Source of the DNA: JBBROS01 sp038229135
GTDB lineage: Bacteria; Pseudomonadota; Alphaproteobacteria; Acetobacterales; Acetobacteraceae
Direction of reading: 5' to 3'
DNA: 64,000 nucleotides
NCBI GenBank assembly: GCA_038229135.1
Contig: JBBROS010000009.1
Location: 34,828-98,827, forward strand
Made by a program: the position numbers and the translations under genes. Shown here one piece after another: positions 7,703-17,393 of the stretch; the first letter of the stretch is position 1; each line of letters begins with the position of its first letter. The notes below the pieces were generated by a model. That model ran no database searches and was not told the DNA's origin. It saw only the letters and a list, made by a program, of their open reading frames with translations.

Positions 7703-9388
7703 CTAGGCCTGTGGCAGCCGCACCAGGAACCGCGCCCCGACCACCTTGCCCTCCCCGTCCCGCCGGTTCTCTGCGGCGATCCGGCCTTTCAGCGCTTCCA
7801 CGATCTGCCGGCTGATCGACAGCCCCAACCCTGAATGCTGCCCGAACCGCTCGCCCGCCGGGCGCTCGCTGTAGAAACGGTCGAAGATGTTGTCGAGCTT
7901 GGCCTCTGGGATGCCGGGGCCGTCATCCTCGACCGCGATCTCGACGAAGCCGCCCTCGGCCTTGGCCCGGAGAGCCACCCAGCCATCGGGTGGGGAGAAA
8001 CTGAGCGCGTTGCCGATGAGGTTGCGCAGCACTTGCACCAGGCGGCCCTCGACGGCCGAGACGACCAGCTTGCCGTCCGCCAGTTCGACCGCCATCACCG
8101 GGTCACCCGGGCGACGCGTGGCGTCATGGATCTCGGCCAGGGTCGACAGGATCGGCCCCACGTCGATCTGCGCCATGGCGGTGCGGGAGAGCTCGGCATC
8201 CACCCGGCTCGCATCGCTGATGTCGCTGATGAGGCGGTCGAGCCGGATCACATCCTCGGCGATGATCGCCAGCAGCCGGCGCTGCTGCCCGGCATCCTCG
8301 ATGCGCCTCAGTGTCTCGATTGCGCTGCGGATGGAGCTGAGCGGGTTCTTGATCTCATGCGCCACGTCGGCGGCGAAGCGCTCCGTGGCGTCCATGCGGG
8401 TCCACAGTGCGGAGGCGCTTTCGGAGAAGGCGTGGGCGAGTTCGCCCACCTCGTCCGTCCGCTCCAGCAGGGCTGGCGGCACGGCTCCGGAGCGGCCACG
8501 GCCCTCGCGCATGGCGTGGGCTGCGCGGGCCAGGCGCAGGATGGGGCGGGCGATGGTGAGCGACAGGTACCACGAGAGCGCCACCGTGAGCACGAGCGCC
8601 AGCGCGAACAGGCCGAGGATGCTCATGCGGACGGTGAACAGCGAGTTGTCCACCTCCCGCGCCTCGCGGGTGAGCAGCACGATGCCCACGGTATGCCTGG
8701 TGCGCAGCACGGGCTCTGCGACCGTGACCAGCAGGCGGTTGTCCTGCGTGCGGCGCACATAGGGAGCCATGGCCTTGCCATCGTTGCTCGCGATGATCCG
8801 GAGCTCCTCCTTCACGTCCGGCTGCCACTCCGCACCACCGGCGGACGGGCTCAGCTCGAGCACGGGGCCCGGCGTGCGGTGCGGCAGTATCGCCAGGACC
8901 GTGTCGTAGGCGGCGCCGATCCAGCCCAGCAGGCGGCCTCGGTCCACCGCCGGGGGCAGCGGCTCCGTGACCACGGCGCCGCCCGCCCCTTCCCGCACGC
9001 GGCTGTCGGCGACGATCTGCCCGTCCGGCGCATAGAGCCGGGCCTGGGCGTTGGGCGTGGGCTCGGTCAGGCGGCGCAGCAGCGAGCGGGCGATGTCCGG
9101 CTGGAGCGTCGGGTTTTCGGGGTCCGCCTCCCGCACGGCGCTCTCGCCCAGGGCGCCGGCGTAGATGCGCGCCTGTTCGCGCAAGGCCTGAACCTCGGCC
9201 TCGAGCAAGCCGTTCTGGTATTGGTCGAGGTAGAGCAGGGCTGCGAGCAGCAGCGCCAGCGGCAAAGCGTTGACAAGCAGGATGCGGCGCAGCAGCGGCG
9301 AGACCCAGCGGTCCGTCACGTCCTTGAACGGCGGCTCCACCTTCGCCGGTTGTGGCGCGGTCGTGGAAAGGATGCCGCTGTCGGGCAC
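7703..9388 (-). CDS. chvG: ChvG/ExoS-like sensor histidine kinase
   Basis: This is a 561-residue membrane sensor kinase. The GTG at 9388 overlaps the chvI stop (TAGTG). After about 35 cytoplasmic residues comes TM1 (ILLVNALPLALLLAALLYL), a large periplasmic sensing domain, TM2 (ILGLFALALVLTVALSWYL) and a HAMP linker. The HisKA domain has phospho-acceptor His344 in ADVAHEIKNPLSS. The ATPase domain has LIGNALSFSP (N box), EDDGPGIP (G1) and HSGLGLSISRQIVEAL (G2). In Agrobacterium, Sinorhizobium and Brucella, ChvG/ExoS/BvrS with ChvI senses acidity and envelope state and controls surface and metabolic genes. The neighbouring pckA and hprK are the usual alphaproteobacterial context. Confidence 0.92.
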   Translation of the reverse strand: MPDSGILSTTAPQPAKVEPPFKDVTDRWVSPLLRRILLVNALPLALLLAALLYLDQYQNGLLEAEVQALREQARIYAGALGESAVREADPENPTLQPDIARSLLRRLTEPTPNAQARLYAPDGQIVADSRVREGAGGAVVTEPLPPAVDRGRLLGWIGAAYDTVLAILPHRTPGPVLELSPSAGGAEWQPDVKEELRIIASNDGKAMAPYVRRTQDNRLLVTVAEPVLRTRHTVGIVLLTREAREVDNSLFTVRMSILGLFALALVLTVALSWYLSLTIARPILRLARAAHAMREGRGRSGAVPPALLERTDEVGELAHAFSESASALWTRMDATERFAADVAHEIKNPLSSIRSAIETLRRIEDAGQQRRLLAIIAEDVIRLDRLISDISDASRVDAELSRTAMAQIDVGPILSTLAEIHDATRRPGDPVMAVELADGKLVVSAVEGRLVQVLRNLIGNALSFSPPDGWVALRAKAEGGFVEIAVEDDGPGIPEAKLDNIFDRFYSERPAGERFGQHSGLGLSISRQIVEALKGRIAAENRRDGEGKVVGARFLVRLPQA

Positions 9389-10089
9389 TATTGCTCCTTG
9401 TAGCGGTAGCCGATGCCATACAGCGTTTCGATCTGGTCGAAGGTCTCGTCGCTGGCGCGGAACTTCTTGCGCAGGCGCTTCACGTGGCTGTCGATGGTGC
9501 GGTCGTCCACATAGATGTTCTCGCCATAGGCCGCATCGATCAGCTGGTCGCGGGACTTCACCATCCCGGGCCGGGCCGCAAGGGCCTTCACGAGCAGGAA
9601 CTCGGTGACGGTGAGCTGGATGTCCCGGTCGCGCCAGAGGCACTGGTGCTTCGTGTCGTCGAGCCGCAGGTCGCCGCGGACCAGCACGCCGCCCGGGGCA
9701 GCCCCGGAACCCTCGGCCCGGCTCGCCTCGTTGCGGCGCAGCAGGGCGCGGATGCGCTCGATGAGCAGGCGCTGGCTGAACGGCTTCGTGATGTAGTCGT
9801 CCGCACCCAGGCGCAGGCCCATCAGCTCGTCCAGCTCCTCGTCCTTGCTGGTGAGGAAGATGACGGGCAGGGCGCTCTTGGCCCGCAGGCGCTGCAGCAG
9901 CTCCATGCCGTCCATCCGCGGCATCTTGATGTCGAGCACGGCCAGGTCGACGGGTTTGGCGAGCAAGCCCTGCAGCGCGCTCTCCCCATCCGTGTAGGTG
10001 CGCACGATGAAGCCCTCCTGCTCGAGCGTCATCGAGACGGAGGTGAGGATGTTCCGGTCGTCGTCGACCAGCGCAATGGTGTGTTTCAT
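9388..10089 (-). CDS. chvI: ChvI-like OmpR-family response regulator
   Basis: This 233-residue response regulator is the partner of ChvG. The receiver domain has the acidic pocket VDDDRN, phospho-acceptor Asp53 in AVLDIKMPRMDG, a switch threonine/serine in FLTSKDE, and the conserved lysine in DDYITKPFS. The C-terminal winged helix, with LTVTEFLLVKALAARPG and DDRTIDSHVKRLRKKF, binds DNA. Length and both domains are normal for the OmpR/PhoB class. The ATG at 10089 gives the canonical MKHTIALVDDD start. Its stop overlaps the chvG start, so the two are coupled. It is divergent from the HugZ-like gene; the 78 bases between them probably hold both promoters, though I see no clear consensus. Confidence 0.94.
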   Translation of the reverse strand: MKHTIALVDDDRNILTSVSMTLEQEGFIVRTYTDGESALQGLLAKPVDLAVLDIKMPRMDGMELLQRLRAKSALPVIFLTSKDEELDELMGLRLGADDYITKPFSQRLLIERIRALLRRNEASRAEGSGAAPGGVLVRGDLRLDDTKHQCLWRDRDIQLTVTEFLLVKALAARPGMVKSRDQLIDAAYGENIYVDDRTIDSHVKRLRKKFRASDETFDQIETLYGIGYRYKEQ

Positions 10090-10167
10090 GCCGAATACCT
10101 TTACGCGCCTTGCAGGAATGCCAGGGCGTGCACAGGATTGAACAGTCAATTGTGGCGGAATTGCCGA

Positions 10168-10914
10168 ATGCAACGACCAGATGCCGGGCGCGAGCCGATC
10201 CTGCTGCTCCGGAGTGCCCGTGCCGGCACGCTGGCGACGGCTGACGGCGGGCAGCCCTTCGCCTCGCTGATCACTCCCGCCACGGCGCCGGATGGCAGCG
10301 TGCTGATGCTGCTCTCGGGTTTGTCGGAGCACACGCGCCACCTGCTGGCGGACCCGCGCTGCGCGGTGATGGTGCAGGGCGCCCAGGATGGCCCGAACGT
10401 GCAGACGGCTCCCCGCCTCACGGTGCTGGGTGAGGCCGTGCGCGAGACCGACGCGGCGCTGAAGGCCCGCTGGGTCGCGCTGCATCCTTACGCCGCGTTC
10501 TACGCCGGGTTCGACGATTTCACCCTCTGGCGCGTGCGTCCCCGCGGCGGCAGCTACATCGGGGGGTTCGCGCGGGCCTTCCGGCTCAGCGAGGCGCAGC
10601 TCACGCCGGACCCGGCGCATGTGGAGGCCGTGGCGGGCGCAGAGGCCTCGATCGTGGCGCATTGCAATGACGACCATCCAGAGGCGCTCGAGGCCATTGC
10701 GGCCGGCACCGGGCTCCAGGCGGGGCCGTGGCGCATGGTGGCGTGCGACGTGGACGGGTTCGACCTCGTGCTGGACGAGGTGGTTCGCCGCATTGCTTGG
10801 CCGGCCCCGGTCGATGGGGGCAATGCCGTGCGCGCCGGCCTGGTCCATCTCGCAGGTGCAGCAAGAAACGCAGCAAAAACAAGCGCTGGACCGGGAGAAC
10901 CTACTCCCGTATAG
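10168..10914 (+). CDS. HugZ-like haem-utilisation/FMN split-barrel protein
   Basis: This 248-residue protein has an N-terminal pyridoxamine-phosphate-oxidase-like split barrel (residues about 10-150: LLRSARAGTLATADGGQP, PLASLITP-type strand, HTRHLLADPRCAVMV). It also has a C-terminal DUF2470-type domain with IVAHCNDDHPEALEAI. This architecture is that of HugZ/HutZ proteins, which bind haem and assist its breakdown or storage. The C-terminal histidine of the HCNDDHPEA segment is characteristic of the family. The ATG at 10168 begins the recognisable domain; the longer upstream frame is antisense to chvI. Haem use rather than pyridoxine metabolism is inferred from the domain pair. Confidence 0.8.
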   Translation: MQRPDAGREPILLLRSARAGTLATADGGQPFASLITPATAPDGSVLMLLSGLSEHTRHLLADPRCAVMVQGAQDGPNVQTAPRLTVLGEAVRETDAALKARWVALHPYAAFYAGFDDFTLWRVRPRGGSYIGGFARAFRLSEAQLTPDPAHVEAVAGAEASIVAHCNDDHPEALEAIAAGTGLQAGPWRMVACDVDGFDLVLDEVVRRIAWPAPVDGGNAVRAGLVHLAGAARNAAKTSAGPGEPTPV

Positions 10915-10940
10915 GGGCGGCTTTCAGATTATGAGCCGCC
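10892..10940 (+). other. Two successive hairpins between the hugZ-like gene and pckA
   Basis: A first hairpin pairs CGGGAG (10892-10897) with CTCCCG (10904-10909) around the stop codon of the HugZ-like gene. A second pairs GGCGGCT (10916-10922) with AGCCGCC (10934-10940). Neither is followed by a T-run, so they are weak as intrinsic terminators. They lie 19 or more bases before the pckA Shine-Dalgarno GAGGAG (10959-10964) and could be a terminator or a leader structure for pckA. Confidence 0.4.
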
Positions 10941-10971
10941 AGAGACACGTGCGGGAACGAGGAGAGCGCCC

Positions 10972-12591
<1,620 letters not shown>

Positions 12592-12604
12592 ACCAGCCGC
12601 AGCC

Positions 12605-12632
12605 CCGGGCGTTCTGACCCTGCAACGCCCGG
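12605..12632 (+). promoter_or_regulatory. 9-bp stem hairpin overlapping the ribosome binding site of the methyltransferase gene
   Basis: CCGGGCGTT (12605-12613) pairs perfectly with AACGCCCGG (12624-12632) across a 10-base loop. The 3' arm runs into the GGAG Shine-Dalgarno at 12631-12634, six bases before the ATG at 12640. It has no T-run, so it could be a pckA 3' structure, a weak terminator, or an element limiting translation of the downstream gene. The pairing is seen; the role is inferred. Confidence 0.45.
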
Positions 12633-12639
12633 AGCTGCC

Positions 12640-13227
12640 ATGGCCTCCTACGCCGACCCCGGTTATTTCGAGCGGCTCTACGAGTCCGATCCGGACCCTT
12701 GGAAGTTCGCGACGAGCGAGTACGAGCGGACCAAGTACGCGGCGACCATGGCCGCTCTGCCGCCCGGCCGGTTCTCCCGATGCTTCGAGGTGGGCTGCAG
12801 CATCGGTGTGCTCACCCACCAGCTTGCCCAGCGCTGCGACTCGTTGCTGGGTGTCGACGTGGCCGAGAATGCGCTGGAGCAGGCCCGTGAGCGCCTGCAG
12901 GACATGCCTTGGGCCCGGTTCGAGCGTATGGCCGTGCCGACCGAGTGGCCGGAGGGCTCGTTCGACCTCGTGCTGTTCTCCGAGGTGCTCTACTACCTCG
13001 GCGCGGATGGCCTCGAGGAGGCAGCCCGGCGCACCGTGGCGAGCCTTGCCCATGGCGGGACGATCGTGCTGGTGAACTGGCACGGCAACACGGACGGCGC
13101 CTTCACGGGCGACGATGCGGCCGATCGGTTCATCCGCGCCGTGTCGCCCAAGCTCCGGGTGATCACGCATGAGCGAGCGGAGAAATATCGGCTCGACGTG
13201 TTGCGGGGCCAATACCAGGTCGCCTGA
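12640..13227 (+). CDS. NodS-like class I SAM-dependent methyltransferase
   Basis: This 195-residue methyltransferase opens with YFERLYESDPDPWKFATSEYE, typical of the NodS-like family. The SAM-binding motif I is FEVGCSIGVLT, followed by the acidic strand end LLGVDVAENALEQAR (motif II) and FDLVLFSEVLYYL (motif IV/post II). NodS N-methylates chitooligosaccharides in rhizobia, but most family members outside nodulating bacteria have unknown small-molecule substrates. There are no nod genes here, so nodulation should not be inferred. It follows pckA by 48 bases and faces the LysR gene tail to tail. Confidence 0.82.
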   Translation: MASYADPGYFERLYESDPDPWKFATSEYERTKYAATMAALPPGRFSRCFEVGCSIGVLTHQLAQRCDSLLGVDVAENALEQARERLQDMPWARFERMAVPTEWPEGSFDLVLFSEVLYYLGADGLEEAARRTVASLAHGGTIVLVNWHGNTDGAFTGDDAADRFIRAVSPKLRVITHERAEKYRLDVLRGQYQVA

Positions 13228-13230
13228 GGC

Positions 13231-14136
13231 TCAGCCGAACGGCAGGCCTTCCCGAAGATACAGCGCCTTGATGACCTCGAGCATGGTCACGAGCTCCGGC
13301 GAGGCGTCGTTCAAGCGCTGGCTCATGATGATGGGCGAAGTGGCGAGCGGGTCGTCGATGGGGCGGTAATGCACGCCGGAGCGCTGGAGGCGCTGCACGG
13401 AGGCAGGCACGAGGCAGATGCCGAGGCCTGCCGCGACCAGGCCGAGCGCCGTCTGCAGCTCCCGCACCTCCTGCACCGCGGCGGGGCGGAGGGCGTGGTG
13501 GCGATAGAGGGCGAGCACCTGGTCGGCGTAGCTGGGGCGCGGAGCCTTGGGATAGACGATGAGCGTGTCGTCCGTCAGGTCCTGCAGGTGCAGCGCCACC
13601 GGCTTCAGCAGGGCTGGGTGGCCTTCGGGGAGTGCCGCGATCATCGCCTCCCGCCGGAGCGTCTGGCGGGAGATGGCCTGGTCGTCGAACGGGATGCGGC
13701 CGAAGCCCACGTCGATCCGGCCCTCCTTCAGCGCAGCGATCTGCTCCATGGTGGTCAGCTCGAGCATGATGATCTCCGTCTCGGGCCGCGCGGCCCGGAA
13801 GTCCCGCAGCACGGCGGGCAGGTGGCCATACAGGGTGCTGGGCACGAAGCCGATGCTGAAGCGGCGAAGGCGCGCATCCGTCAGGCGCCGCGCGATGGTG
13901 CGCAGCTCCGCCACACGGTCCAGGATCTGCACGGCCTGCTCGAACAGCACGGCCCCGGCGTCCGTAAGCCGCGAGGGGCGGCTGCCGCGCTCGATGAGGG
14001 TCACGCCCAGCTCCGCCTCGAGCTGCTGCACCTGGCGGCTGAGCGGCGGCTGCGCCACGTTGAGGCGCTGGGCGGCGCGGGTGAAGCTCTGCTCCTGCGC
14101 GACGGCGACGAAGTAGCGCAGGTGGCGGAGTTCCAT
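13231..14136 (-). CDS. LysR-type regulator of the BenM/CatM/CatR group
   Basis: This 301-residue LysR regulator has an N-terminal helix-turn-helix (MELRHLRYFVAVAQEQSFT, AQPPLSRQVQQLE, ERGSRPSRLT) and an effector domain with RIDVGFGRIPFDD and LALGLVAAGLGICLVPAS. These motifs closely follow those I know for BenM and CatM of Acinetobacter, which respond to benzoate and cis,cis-muconate and bind ATAC-N7-GTAT. A perfect ATAC-N7-GTAT site lies two bases upstream of its own start (14139-14153) and another upstream of benA (18973-18987). This supports autoregulation and control of the divergent transporter and of the ben-cat genes. Whether the effector is benzoate, muconate or both cannot be told. 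Confidence 0.88.
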   Translation of the reverse strand: MELRHLRYFVAVAQEQSFTRAAQRLNVAQPPLSRQVQQLEAELGVTLIERGSRPSRLTDAGAVLFEQAVQILDRVAELRTIARRLTDARLRRFSIGFVPSTLYGHLPAVLRDFRAARPETEIIMLELTTMEQIAALKEGRIDVGFGRIPFDDQAISRQTLRREAMIAALPEGHPALLKPVALHLQDLTDDTLIVYPKAPRPSYADQVLALYRHHALRPAAVQEVRELQTALGLVAAGLGICLVPASVQRLQRSGVHYRPIDDPLATSPIIMSQRLNDASPELVTMLEVIKALYLREGLPFG

Positions 14137-14138
14137 TC

Positions 14139-14153
14139 ATACCTTTCGCGTAT
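14139..14153. promoter_or_regulatory. ATAC-N7-GTAT LysR operator between the regulator and the transporter genes
   Basis: ATACCTTTCGCGTAT is a perfect ATAC-N7-GTAT inverted repeat (T-N11-A), the BenM/CatM-type recognition site, embedded in CATAC...GTATG. It abuts the LysR gene start at 14136. Twenty bases downstream of it, on the transporter side, is TTGGAC (14174-14179), a candidate -35. The benA upstream region has the same arrangement. No clear -10 follows TTGGAC here. Confidence 0.8.
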
Positions 14154-14228
14154 GGTTCAGGACCGATGCCGCATTGGACGCCGCGCGGGCGATGATGCAA
14201 GCTCTTTCCATATCCGAACCAGCGCGCC

Positions 14229-14254
14229 TGGTCTGAGTGAATGGTCTGAGTGAA
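14229..14254 (+). repeat. 13-bp tandem duplication in the transporter leader
   Basis: TGGTCTGAGTGAA occurs twice head to tail (14229-14241 and 14242-14254). It lies 44 bases before the start of the binding-protein gene, downstream of the likely promoter. It could be a slippage product or a leader element; nothing in it points to a specific binder. Confidence 0.6.
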
Positions 14255-14297
14255 ACGACCGGGCAGCAAAGCCCGGCGCATACGGGGAGAGGGATCG

Positions 14298-15482
14298 ATG
14301 AGCATCATTGCGCGTCCAATGTCGCGCCGCGGCCTAGCAGGGCTCGGGCTGTCGACGCTCGCCCTCCCGGCCATCGCCCAATCCGGCGGTGCGCCGCTCA
14401 AGGTGGGGCTCATGCTGCCCTTCTCGGGCACGTTCGCGGCCTTGGGCGAGAACATCGCGGCGGCCTTCGAGATGCACCTGGCCGAGCGCGGCGGGAAGCT
14501 GGGCGGCCGGCCGATCACGGTGATCCGCCTGGACGACCAGTCGGACCCGGCAGCCGCACCGCAGAACGTGAACCGCCTCCTCTCGCGCGACAAGGCGGAC
14601 GTGCTGGTGGGAACGGTCCATTCGGGCGTGGTGATGGCGTTGGTCCAGGCCTCCCGCGAGAAGGGGGTGCCGCTGATCATCCCGAACGCGGGCAACGTGG
14701 CGGCCTCCCGCGAGCTGTGTGCAGACAGCGTGTTCCGCACGTCCTTCACCAACTGGCAGCCGGCGTACGGCATGGGGCTCGCTGTGGCCAAGACGGGCGT
14801 GAAGAAGGCAGCCTGGGTCACGTGGGACTATGCGGCGGGCAAGGAGAGCGCCGAGGGCTTCCGCGACGGCCTGAAGGCGGGGGGTGCCGATCTGGTGCAG
14901 GTGCTGTCCCTGCCCTTCCCGGAGACGAACTTCCAGCCGCTGCTGGCCCAGCTCCCGGGCCTTGGCGTGCAGGCCGTGGGCGCGTTCTTTGCGGGCGGCG
15001 GCGCCGTGCAGTTCGTGCGGGACTACGCTGCGGCCGGGCTGCGGGACAAGATGCCGCTATGCGGGTCGGGGTTCCTCACGGAGGGCACGCTGGCCGCGCA
15101 GGGTGCCGCGGCCGAGGGCGTGCAGACGGCGCTGCACTACGGCGACGGGCTGGACACGCCGAAGAACACCATCTTTCGCACGGCCTTCAAGGACCGGACC
15201 ACGCGCGAGGCGGATGTGTATGCCGTCCAGGGCTACGACGCGGCGCAACTGCTGGCCGTCGGCCTCGATGCCACGAAGGGCGACGTGGAGGCCGACAAGG
15301 CCCTGTTCGCGGCCATGCGGGGCGCGAGGATCGACAGCCCGCGCGGCGCCTTCACCCTTTCGGCCGGACGCAGCCCGGTGCAGAACATCTACCTGCGGGA
15401 GGCGCGTGGCGGGCAGAACAGGGTCATCGGCATCGCTGCCCCGGCGCTCGCCGACCCGGGCACGGGCTGCAAGCTGGCCTGA
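14298..15482 (+). CDS. ABC transporter substrate-binding protein, Liv/aromatic-acid type (Peripla_BP_6)
   Basis: This 394-residue periplasmic protein of the branched-chain amino acid (LivJ-like) class has a twin-arginine-like signal (SRRGLAGLGLSTLALPAIAQ). The mature start is PLKVGLMLPFSGTFAALGEN, followed by VIRLDDQSDP, LVGTVHSGVVMALVQASRE and GYDAAQLLAVGL. I chose ATG 14298, which has a GGGAGAGGG ribosome site; an in-frame ATG at 14250 would add 16 residues of no family likeness. It is first in a five-gene Liv-type operon, divergent from the BenM-like regulator across a shared ATAC-N7-GTAT site. Members of this class bind benzoate and related aromatic acids in other alphaproteobacteria. That ligand is inferred here from the adjoining ben-cat genes. 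Confidence 0.88.
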   Translation: MSIIARPMSRRGLAGLGLSTLALPAIAQSGGAPLKVGLMLPFSGTFAALGENIAAAFEMHLAERGGKLGGRPITVIRLDDQSDPAAAPQNVNRLLSRDKADVLVGTVHSGVVMALVQASREKGVPLIIPNAGNVAASRELCADSVFRTSFTNWQPAYGMGLAVAKTGVKKAAWVTWDYAAGKESAEGFRDGLKAGGADLVQVLSLPFPETNFQPLLAQLPGLGVQAVGAFFAGGGAVQFVRDYAAAGLRDKMPLCGSGFLTEGTLAAQGAAAEGVQTALHYGDGLDTPKNTIFRTAFKDRTTREADVYAVQGYDAAQLLAVGLDATKGDVEADKALFAAMRGARIDSPRGAFTLSAGRSPVQNIYLREARGGQNRVIGIAAPALADPGTGCKLA

Positions 15483-15489
15483 CCCCGAG

Positions 15490-16362
15490 GTGACCGGGGC
15501 GGGCCTTCTCGTTCAGGTGCTGAACGGGCTGCAATACGGGCTGCTGCTGTTCCTCATCAGCAGCGGCCTCACGCTGATCTTCGGGGTGCTGGGCGTCATC
15601 AACCTGGCGCATGGCAGCCTGTTCATGGTGGGCGCCTACGTGACGTTCCTGGTGGCCAAGGCGGGGGCCGGGCTGTGGCTCTCGCTCCCGCTCGCGCTCG
15701 TGGGCGGCACGGCGTTGGGCGTGGTGCTCGAGCGTGTGCTGTTCCGGCGGTTCTACCACCGGGAGCATCTGGACCAGGTGCTGCTGACGTTCGCCCTCAT
15801 CCTGCTGTTCGAGGAGGGGCGCTCCTTCATCGCCGGCAACGACTTCCACAGCGTGCCGGTGCCGGCCTCGCTCGACTGGTCCGTGCCCGTTGCGGCGGGG
15901 TTCTCCTACTCGGCGTATCGGCTGGCGGTGCTGGCGGCGTGCCTGGTCGTGGCCGCGCTGATGTTCTGGACCATCGAGCGGACGCGCGCCGGGTCTGCCA
16001 TCCGGGCCGCAGCCGAGAAGCCGGAGATGGTGGACCTGCTGGGGATGGATGCGCGGCGGATCCACATGCTGGTGTTCGGGGCCGGCACGGCGCTCGCCAT
16101 GCTGGGTGGTGCGTTGGCGGCCCCGCTCTACTCCGTCTATCCCGGCATGGGGGACGGCTTCCTCATCATCAGCTTCGTGGTGGTGGTCGTCGGCGGCCTC
16201 GGCTCGGTGGCCGGGGCGTTCTGGGCGGCGCTGCTGGTCGGGCTGGTGGATACGCTGAGCAAGGTGCTGCTGCCCGTCGGCGCCGGGGCGGCCGTGTATG
16301 TGCTGATGGCGGTGGTGCTGCTGTGGCGGCCGACGGGGCTGTTCGGGGGCGCGCGGGCATGA
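15490..16362 (+). CDS. livH: Liv-type ABC transporter permease (LivH-like)
   Basis: This 290-residue inner-membrane permease of the LivH class begins at a GTG (15490), eight bases after the binding-protein stop. Several hydrophobic helices are visible (LLLFLISSGLTLIFGVLG, LAVLAACLVVAALMFW, FLIISFVVVVVGGLGS). The LivH hallmark is GVINLAHGSLFMVGAYV, where the NLAHG motif lies in the first transmembrane region, and DLLGMDARRIHMLVFGAG follows in the cytoplasmic coupling region. It would form the channel with the LivM-like protein encoded next, with which it shares an ATGA overlap. Substrate is probably an aromatic acid by context. Confidence 0.9.
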   Translation: MTGAGLLVQVLNGLQYGLLLFLISSGLTLIFGVLGVINLAHGSLFMVGAYVTFLVAKAGAGLWLSLPLALVGGTALGVVLERVLFRRFYHREHLDQVLLTFALILLFEEGRSFIAGNDFHSVPVPASLDWSVPVAAGFSYSAYRLAVLAACLVVAALMFWTIERTRAGSAIRAAAEKPEMVDLLGMDARRIHMLVFGAGTALAMLGGALAAPLYSVYPGMGDGFLIISFVVVVVGGLGSVAGAFWAALLVGLVDTLSKVLLPVGAGAAVYVLMAVVLLWRPTGLFGGARA

Positions 16363-17393
16363 TCGTCGCGGGACGCGGCGGGCACCTGGCGCTGGCGGCG
16401 CTGGCCTTGGCGATAGCGGCGCTGCCGTGGTTCGGCTCCAGCTACCATGTGGGGTTCGTGGCCACGGCGCTGGTCGCGGCGCTGTTCGCGCTCAGCCTGC
16501 AGGTGCTGGTGGGCGCGGTGGGCATGGTGAGCCTCGGGCATGCGGCGCTGTTCGGCGTCGGGGCCTACGTGGTGTGGTTCCTCACGCCTACGGGCGGGCC
16601 GGCGCCAAGCATCGTCCTGACCCTGCCCACGGCGGCGCTGGCGGGCGGGCTGGTGGCGCTCGCCATCGGGGGGCTCGCGCTGCGGACCAAGGGTTTCTTC
16701 TTCCTGATGACCACCCTCGCCTTCGGTCAGATGGTCTTTTTCCTGTTCCACGACACGCCGCTCGGGGGCGGGGCGGACGGCGTGTTCATCACACGCCCGG
16801 CGCTGGGTGTGTTCGACTGGGTGTGGGAGGTGCCGCGGCGGCAGCGGCCCTCGGTGCTGCTGTGGATCGACCTGGGCGTGCTGGTCGCGGCCTATGCCGG
16901 GCTGGCCTGGCTGATGCGGACGCTGTTTGGGCGGGCGCTGCTGGGCATCCGCGCCAACGAGCACCGGATGGCGGCCCTGGGCCTGCCGACGCTGCGCTAC
17001 AAGCTGTCCGCCTTCGTGCTGGGGGGCGCGCTGGCGGGGGTGGCGGGGCACCAATGGGCCATGACGGAGGCGTTCGTCAGCCCGGAGCTGCTCGGCTGGC
17101 ACCGGTCGGCGCTGGCGCTGCTCGCCATCGTGTTGGGCGGTGTGGGGGCGCTGCACGGACCGATCCTCGGCGCGCTGGCCTTCGCCGTGCTGGGGGAGGT
17201 GGCGGGGCTGGTGACGGAGCGGCAGCACCTGGTGGAAGGGGCCGTGATCCTGTTCGTGGTGCTCGTCCTGCCGCGTGGGCTGGCCGGGCTGCGGCTTTGG
17301 CGACCCCTCGCCCATGCCCCCGCCCCCGCCCCTGCCCCCACCCCCGTTCCCATCGCCGACCCTGCCCCTGCGGCCGTGGTGGACCCGGCATGA
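16359..17393 (+). CDS. livM: Liv-type ABC transporter permease (LivM-like)
   Basis: This 344-residue membrane permease pairs with the LivH-like protein. It contains the family motif GMVSLGHAALFGVGAYV in the first third, multiple hydrophobic helices, and the coupling region LLGIRANEHRMAALGLP. The C-terminus beyond RGLAGLRLWRP ends in a low-complexity Ala-Pro tail of about 30 residues (HAPAPAPAPTPVPIADPAP). That tail is not part of the usual fold and is probably disordered in the cytoplasm. Both ends are coupled by ATGA overlaps to livH and livG-like genes. Confidence 0.9.
   Translation: MIVAGRGGHLALAALALAIAALPWFGSSYHVGFVATALVAALFALSLQVLVGAVGMVSLGHAALFGVGAYVVWFLTPTGGPAPSIVLTLPTAALAGGLVALAIGGLALRTKGFFFLMTTLAFGQMVFFLFHDTPLGGGADGVFITRPALGVFDWVWEVPRRQRPSVLLWIDLGVLVAAYAGLAWLMRTLFGRALLGIRANEHRMAALGLPTLRYKLSAFVLGGALAGVAGHQWAMTEAFVSPELLGWHRSALALLAIVLGGVGALHGPILGALAFAVLGEVAGLVTERQHLVEGAVILFVVLVLPRGLAGLRLWRPLAHAPAPAPAPTPVPIADPAPAAVVDPA

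Noticed and set aside
12640..13227. Nodulation methyltransferase NodS
   Set aside because: Only general family similarity exists, with no other nod genes, so a nodulation role is not supported.
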